DNA of 35,664 nucleotides from the NCBI GenBank assembly GCA_016303235.1, contig JAEDMB010000003.1, positions 1-35,664 of the forward strand, written 5' to 3'. This document shows positions 33,045 through 35,664 of this stretch, one piece after another. The stretch is from Oscillospiraceae bacterium (GTDB lineage: Bacteria; Bacillota; Clostridia; Oscillospirales; Ruminococcaceae). Under the pieces are notes generated by a model. That model was not told the DNA's origin. It saw only the letters and a list, made by a program, of their open reading frames with translations, and made no database searches. Positions within the stretch are counted from its first letter, which is position 1, and the number at the start of each line of letters is the position of its first letter. The position numbers and the translations under genes are program-made.

Positions 33045-33914
33045 ATGGGAATCTTAAAACGTGCAATATCAAAAGATGCATCTGTAATATCAATGTTCCT
33101 TGACGGTACGGATATAATATCCGAAATGGAGAGAATACACAAAACTTCGGCAGTAGTGACAGCAGGTCTCGGAAGGCTTTCGATAGGTGCTTCACTTATG
33201 GGATACGGTCTTAAAAATCAACAGGATACAGTAACTTTAAGAGTTGACGGCGGAGGTGCTACGGGTCAGCTTGTTGCAGTCGCAGACAGCAGAGGAAACG
33301 TTAAAAGCTATGCAACAAATCCTGTTGTAGAAATTCCGCTGAATAAATACGGAAAATTAGATGTTGGCGGTGCAGTAGGCAAGGACGGAACGCTTTCAGT
33401 AGTCAAGGATTTGGGAATGAAAGAACCTTATGTCGGAGTGATTCCGCTTGTATCGGGAGAAATCGCCGAGGATATTGCAAGCTATTATGCAACAAGCGAA
33501 CAGATTCCGACAGTATGCGGTCTTGGAGTTCTTGTAAATCCTGATTTGACCGTAAAAGTTGCGGGAGGCTATCTTATACAGTTACTTCCCTTTGCAGATG
33601 AAAAGTGCATTGATGTTCTTGAAAAAAATATAAATACTCTCCCTCCCGTAACAACTATGATGACAGACGGTCTGACAGCGGAGGAAATAGCTCTGAAACT
33701 TCTTGACGGTCTTGAACCGAATATTCTTGATGAATCGGAAGTATTCTATAAATGCGACTGCAGTCGTGAACGTACTGAAAGAGTATTAATCAGTCTCGGA
33801 AAAAAAGAACTTTCCGCAATGGCTGATGAGGGAAAAGATGTTGAAATATGCTGTCATTTCTGCGATAAAAAATATACTTTTACTCCAAAGGAAATAGCAA
33901 AGCTTATAAAATAA
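33045..33914 (+). CDS. hslO: Redox-regulated chaperone Hsp33
   Basis: Hsp33 is a holdase chaperone activated by oxidative unfolding. The 289-residue protein shows the N-terminal substrate-binding domain (SAVVTAGLGRLSIGASLMGYGLK, LRVDGGGATGQLVAVADSRGNVKSYATNP, GTLSVVKDLGMKEPYVGVIPLVSGEIAEDIASYYATSEQIPTVCGLGVLV). The zinc-binding switch has Cys237-x-Cys239 (CDCSRERT) and Cys270-x-x-Cys273 (CHFC). All four ligand cysteines are present, so redox control should be intact. The ATG is preceded by AGGAGG. Confidence 0.97.
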   Translation: MGILKRAISKDASVISMFLDGTDIISEMERIHKTSAVVTAGLGRLSIGASLMGYGLKNQQDTVTLRVDGGGATGQLVAVADSRGNVKSYATNPVVEIPLNKYGKLDVGGAVGKDGTLSVVKDLGMKEPYVGVIPLVSGEIAEDIASYYATSEQIPTVCGLGVLVNPDLTVKVAGGYLIQLLPFADEKCIDVLEKNINTLPPVTTMMTDGLTAEEIALKLLDGLEPNILDESEVFYKCDCSRERTERVLISLGKKELSAMADEGKDVEICCHFCDKKYTFTPKEIAKLIK

Positions 33915-33922
33915 TTTTTTGG

Positions 33923-34037
33923 GGTGTAGGGGTGTAGGGTGTGCAGGCACTTTACAGGAGCTTTATATTTTTTATTGTTACCATTTTTTTCACGATAGTT
34001 ATAGAAAAACCCTGCACACCCTACACCACCCTGCACC
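33923..34037. repeat. Long imperfect inverted repeat, possible MITE or structured RNA
   Basis: A perfect 17-bp arm pair (33931-33947 and 34011-34027) extends outward, after a 2-nt bulge at 34028-34029, by 8 more pairs including one wobble (33923-33930 with 34030-34037). The arms are G-rich on one side and C-rich on the other and are made of degenerate GGTGTAGGG units. The 63-nt centre is A/T-rich and has no ORF of interest. Neither side has a T-run in terminator position, and the arms contrast sharply with the AT-rich neighbourhood. A MITE-like element fits, but no target-site duplication is certain. Confidence 0.6.
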
Positions 34038-34080
34038 ATATAAATTTATTAATTAACAAAACAGGTTGAATAGCATTTTC

Positions 34081-34115
34081 AAGGGCGGTAAATATTATAC
34101 CGCCCTTTTGATTTT
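34081..34115 (+). terminator. Terminator behind hslO, overlapping the 3' end of the HAD gene
   Basis: AAGGGCGGTA (34081-34090) and TACCGCCCTT (34098-34107) form a perfect 10-bp stem with a 7-nt loop. TTTTGATTTTG follows on the plus strand. The stop codon of the minus-strand HAD gene (34095-34097) lies in the loop. In the minus direction no T-run follows, so it mainly serves the plus strand. Confidence 0.78.
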
Positions 34116-34562
34116 GTTTACCTGATTAAGAATCTCATAAACCCATTGCGGATTATTTTCCGAAATAAGATAAACTTTAAATCCGTATATTTTTCCGTTT
34201 TCCGCAACGGATATATCATCATCAATATGCAGGTCAATGCGGTATCTGGAGGGATATTTTGACGGCATAGGTTCGGATTTTTCGCCCTGAACTTCTTTTT
34301 TATGGCGTTCGCCGTTGACTATATAATCAATATTGATTCCATAGCATTTGAAAAGCGTTCTGATATACCATTCTGAACGGAATGAAGTTGTATAAATCCA
34401 TACATTGATATTTTTCTTTTTCAGTTCTGAAATAAGTTTTACTGTTCCGGCACGGAGTCTGTCACGGAAAATAAGATTCAGCGGAAAATGCAGACTTTTT
34501 TCGGCATTGCATTTTTCCGGATTTATGAAAAGTGTATCATCTAAATCAAACGAAACTATCAA
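34095..34562 (-). CDS. Small HAD-superfamily protein
   Basis: The 155-residue product starts MIVSFDLDDTLFINPEK, with HAD motif I (DxDDT). It has VWIYTTSFRSEWYIRTLF around motif II, a Lys-rich middle, and HIDDDISVAENGKIYGFKVYLI as motif IV with consecutive Asp. It is small and without a large cap domain. The substrate is unknown. I choose TTG 34560-34562 because GGGGAG ends at 34572, 9 nt before it. TTG 34569-34571 touches the Shine-Dalgarno and would add only three residues. It is a single gene from a strong minus-strand promoter, convergent with hslO and divergent from lepA. Confidence 0.72.
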   Translation of the reverse strand: MIVSFDLDDTLFINPEKCNAEKSLHFPLNLIFRDRLRAGTVKLISELKKKNINVWIYTTSFRSEWYIRTLFKCYGINIDYIVNGERHKKEVQGEKSEPMPSKYPSRYRIDLHIDDDISVAENGKIYGFKVYLISENNPQWVYEILNQVNKIKRAV

Positions 34563-34575
34563 TTTTATCAACTCC

Positions 34576-34587
34576 CCGATATATCGG
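34576..34587. promoter_or_regulatory. 12-bp palindrome in the leader of the HAD gene
   Basis: CCGATATATCGG is a perfect palindrome between the -10 box and the start codon and overlaps the Shine-Dalgarno. It could be an operator or a small hairpin that masks the ribosome binding site. Nothing else supports either reading. Confidence 0.35.
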
Positions 34588-34591
34588 ATAT

Positions 34592-34621
34592 ATTATATCA
34601 TATAGCTAAATTCTTTGTCAA
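34592..34621 (-). promoter_or_regulatory. Promoter of the small HAD gene
   Basis: On the minus strand TTGACA (34616-34621), 18 bp and TATAAT (34592-34597). Both hexamers are full consensus. Confidence 0.82.
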
Positions 34622-34628
34622 TAAATGC

Positions 34629-34657
34629 TTTACAACAGAAATAAATTCTGCTATAAT
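34629..34657 (+). promoter_or_regulatory. lepA promoter
   Basis: TTTACA (34629-34634), 17 bp and TATAAT (34652-34657). It sits back to back with the HAD promoter, with the -35 boxes 7 bp apart. Confidence 0.82.
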
Positions 34658-34693
34658 ATAAACTGAAAGATTTTTTGAAATGAGGTATGCAAT

Positions 34694-35664
34694 TTGGCTG
34701 AAGCTAATAAAAAAATACGCAATTTCTGTATAATTGCACATATAGACCACGGAAAATCAACTCTTGCTGACCGTATACTCGAAAAGACTGAAACAGTTGC
34801 CGTCCGTGATATGGAGGAACAGCTCCTTGATAATATGGATATAGAACGTGAAAGGGGAATCACTATAAAAGCCCGTGCAGTAAGACTGAAATATACTGCA
34901 AAGAACGGCGAAGAATATATATTCAATCTTATTGATACCCCCGGACATGTTGACTTCAATTATGAGGTATCACGTTCACTTGCAGCGTGTGAGGGAGCAA
35001 TACTTGTTGTTGACGCATCACAGGGCATTGAAGCTCAGACACTTGCAAATACTTATCTTGCAATTGAACATGATTTGGAAGTCGTACCTGTTGTAAATAA
35101 AATAGATTTGCCCTCCGCTGACCCTGAACGTGTATGCAGTGAGATTGAATCCGTTATAGGTATTCCGGCAATGGACGCTCCGAGAATATCCGCTAAAACA
35201 GGTCTTAATATCGAGGACGTACTCGAAAAAATAGTTACAGATATTCCCGCACCCTCCGGAGATACCGAAAAACCGTTGAAAGCGTTGATTTTTGACAGCT
35301 ATTACGATTCATACAAGGGAGTTATAATATATATCAGAGTTATGGACGGTACTGTTAAGATAGGCGATACAATAAAGCTTATGTCAACAGGTGCTGAATT
35401 TACCATAGTTGAAGCAGGTCATATGGACGCATCATCACTTATAAATTCCGGAGAGCTTAAAGCAGGTGAAGTAGGCTATTTATCGGCATCAATAAAGAGC
35501 ATAGGCGATACACGTGTAGGCGATACCGTAACACTTGCGGACAATCCATGCGATGAACCTCTTGCAGGATACAGAAAAGTAAATCCTATGGTTTATTCGG
35601 GTATATATCCGGCAGACGGTGCAAAATACGGTGATTTGCGTGACGCTCTCGAAAAGTTACAGCT
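34694..35664 (+). CDS. lepA: Elongation factor 4 (LepA), N-terminal 323 residues, cut by window end
   Basis: LepA is a ribosome-bound translational GTPase. The frame starts at TTG 34694 (MAEANKKIRNFCIIAHIDHGKSTLADRIL), with GAGGT about 9 nt upstream and no in-frame ATG nearby. It runs open to the window edge. Visible motifs: G1 AHIDHGKST, switch I with MDIERERGITIKARAV, G3 DTPGHVDFNYEVSRSLAACEGAILVVDASQGIEAQT, and G4 VVNKIDLP. IPAMDAPRISAKTGLNIEDVLEKIV and domain II (SYYDSYKGVIIYIRVMDGTVKIGDTIKLMSTG) follow. The GTPase core is complete, and the C-terminal domains lie outside the window. Confidence 0.96.
   Translation, partial: MAEANKKIRNFCIIAHIDHGKSTLADRILEKTETVAVRDMEEQLLDNMDIERERGITIKARAVRLKYTAKNGEEYIFNLIDTPGHVDFNYEVSRSLAACEGAILVVDASQGIEAQTLANTYLAIEHDLEVVPVVNKIDLPSADPERVCSEIESVIGIPAMDAPRISAKTGLNIEDVLEKIVTDIPAPSGDTEKPLKALIFDSYYDSYKGVIIYIRVMDGTVKIGDTIKLMSTGAEFTIVEAGHMDASSLINSGELKAGEVGYLSASIKSIGDTRVGDTVTLADNPCDEPLAGYRKVNPMVYSGIYPADGAKYGDLRDALEKLQ

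Noticed and set aside
33854..34039. 61-codon minus-strand open frame across the inverted repeat behind hslO
   Set aside because: It overlaps hslO, has no Shine-Dalgarno and its sequence is dictated by the repeat arms.

Overview
The window is a chromosomal segment of an AT-rich Gram-positive anaerobe of the Clostridia, most likely Ruminococcus or a close relative in the Oscillospiraceae. This rests on gene content and on signals, not on a database match: RNase J, the c-di-AMP phosphodiesterase GdpP, TmcAL, an LTA-synthase-like protein, the gdpP-rplI-dnaB and tilS-hpt-ftsH orders, strong AGGAGG-type ribosome binding sites and near-consensus sigma-A promoters with 17-18 bp spacers. Almost all of it is core genome. 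I see no insertion sequence, prophage, CRISPR array or rRNA operon, and no gene-free stretch longer than 300 bases.

Layout. Bases 1-1981 (+): the tail of an unidentified gene, an mgsA-like gene and hisS. 2020-4253 (-): an LTA-synthase-like membrane enzyme coupled to a small hot-dog thioesterase. 4430-8300 (-): one tight operon of a HAD phosphatase, mnmA, a YabB-type tRNA methyltransferase, rsmI and an HD nucleotidase, with junctions that overlap or nearly touch. 8454-9659 (-): ackA. 9784-13442 (+): tmcAL, a C39-peptidase-like lipoprotein, and glgA from its own promoter. 13487-15375 (-): a YdbT/YdbS pair of bacterial PH-domain membrane proteins. 15438-17820 (+): an AGCS symporter and a degenerate phosphohexomutase. 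18069-27505 (+): rnj, gdpP, rplI, dnaB, tilS, hpt and ftsH. 27609-27680 (+): tRNA-Arg(CCU). 27762-33914 (+): secA, a lipoprotein with a triplicated module, a methyltransferase and hslO. 34095-34562 (-): a small HAD protein. 34694-end (+): lepA, cut by the window edge.

Translation and RNA maturation dominate: HisS, MnmA, a YabB-like enzyme, RsmI, TmcAL, TilS, L9, RNase J, tRNA-Arg and LepA. Envelope and export functions come next: LTA synthase, PH-domain proteins, FtsH, SecA and two lipoproteins. Convergent gene pairs share short bidirectional terminators.

The points most worth a second look are: tmcAL, whose conserved N-terminus is preceded by no ATG, GTG or TTG and seems to start at ATA; an mgsA-like gene whose product has alanine where methylglyoxal synthases have their catalytic aspartate; a phosphohexomutase-fold protein with every active-site loop eroded; and a 115-nt GC-rich inverted-repeat element behind hslO. 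I found no clearly new multi-gene system.
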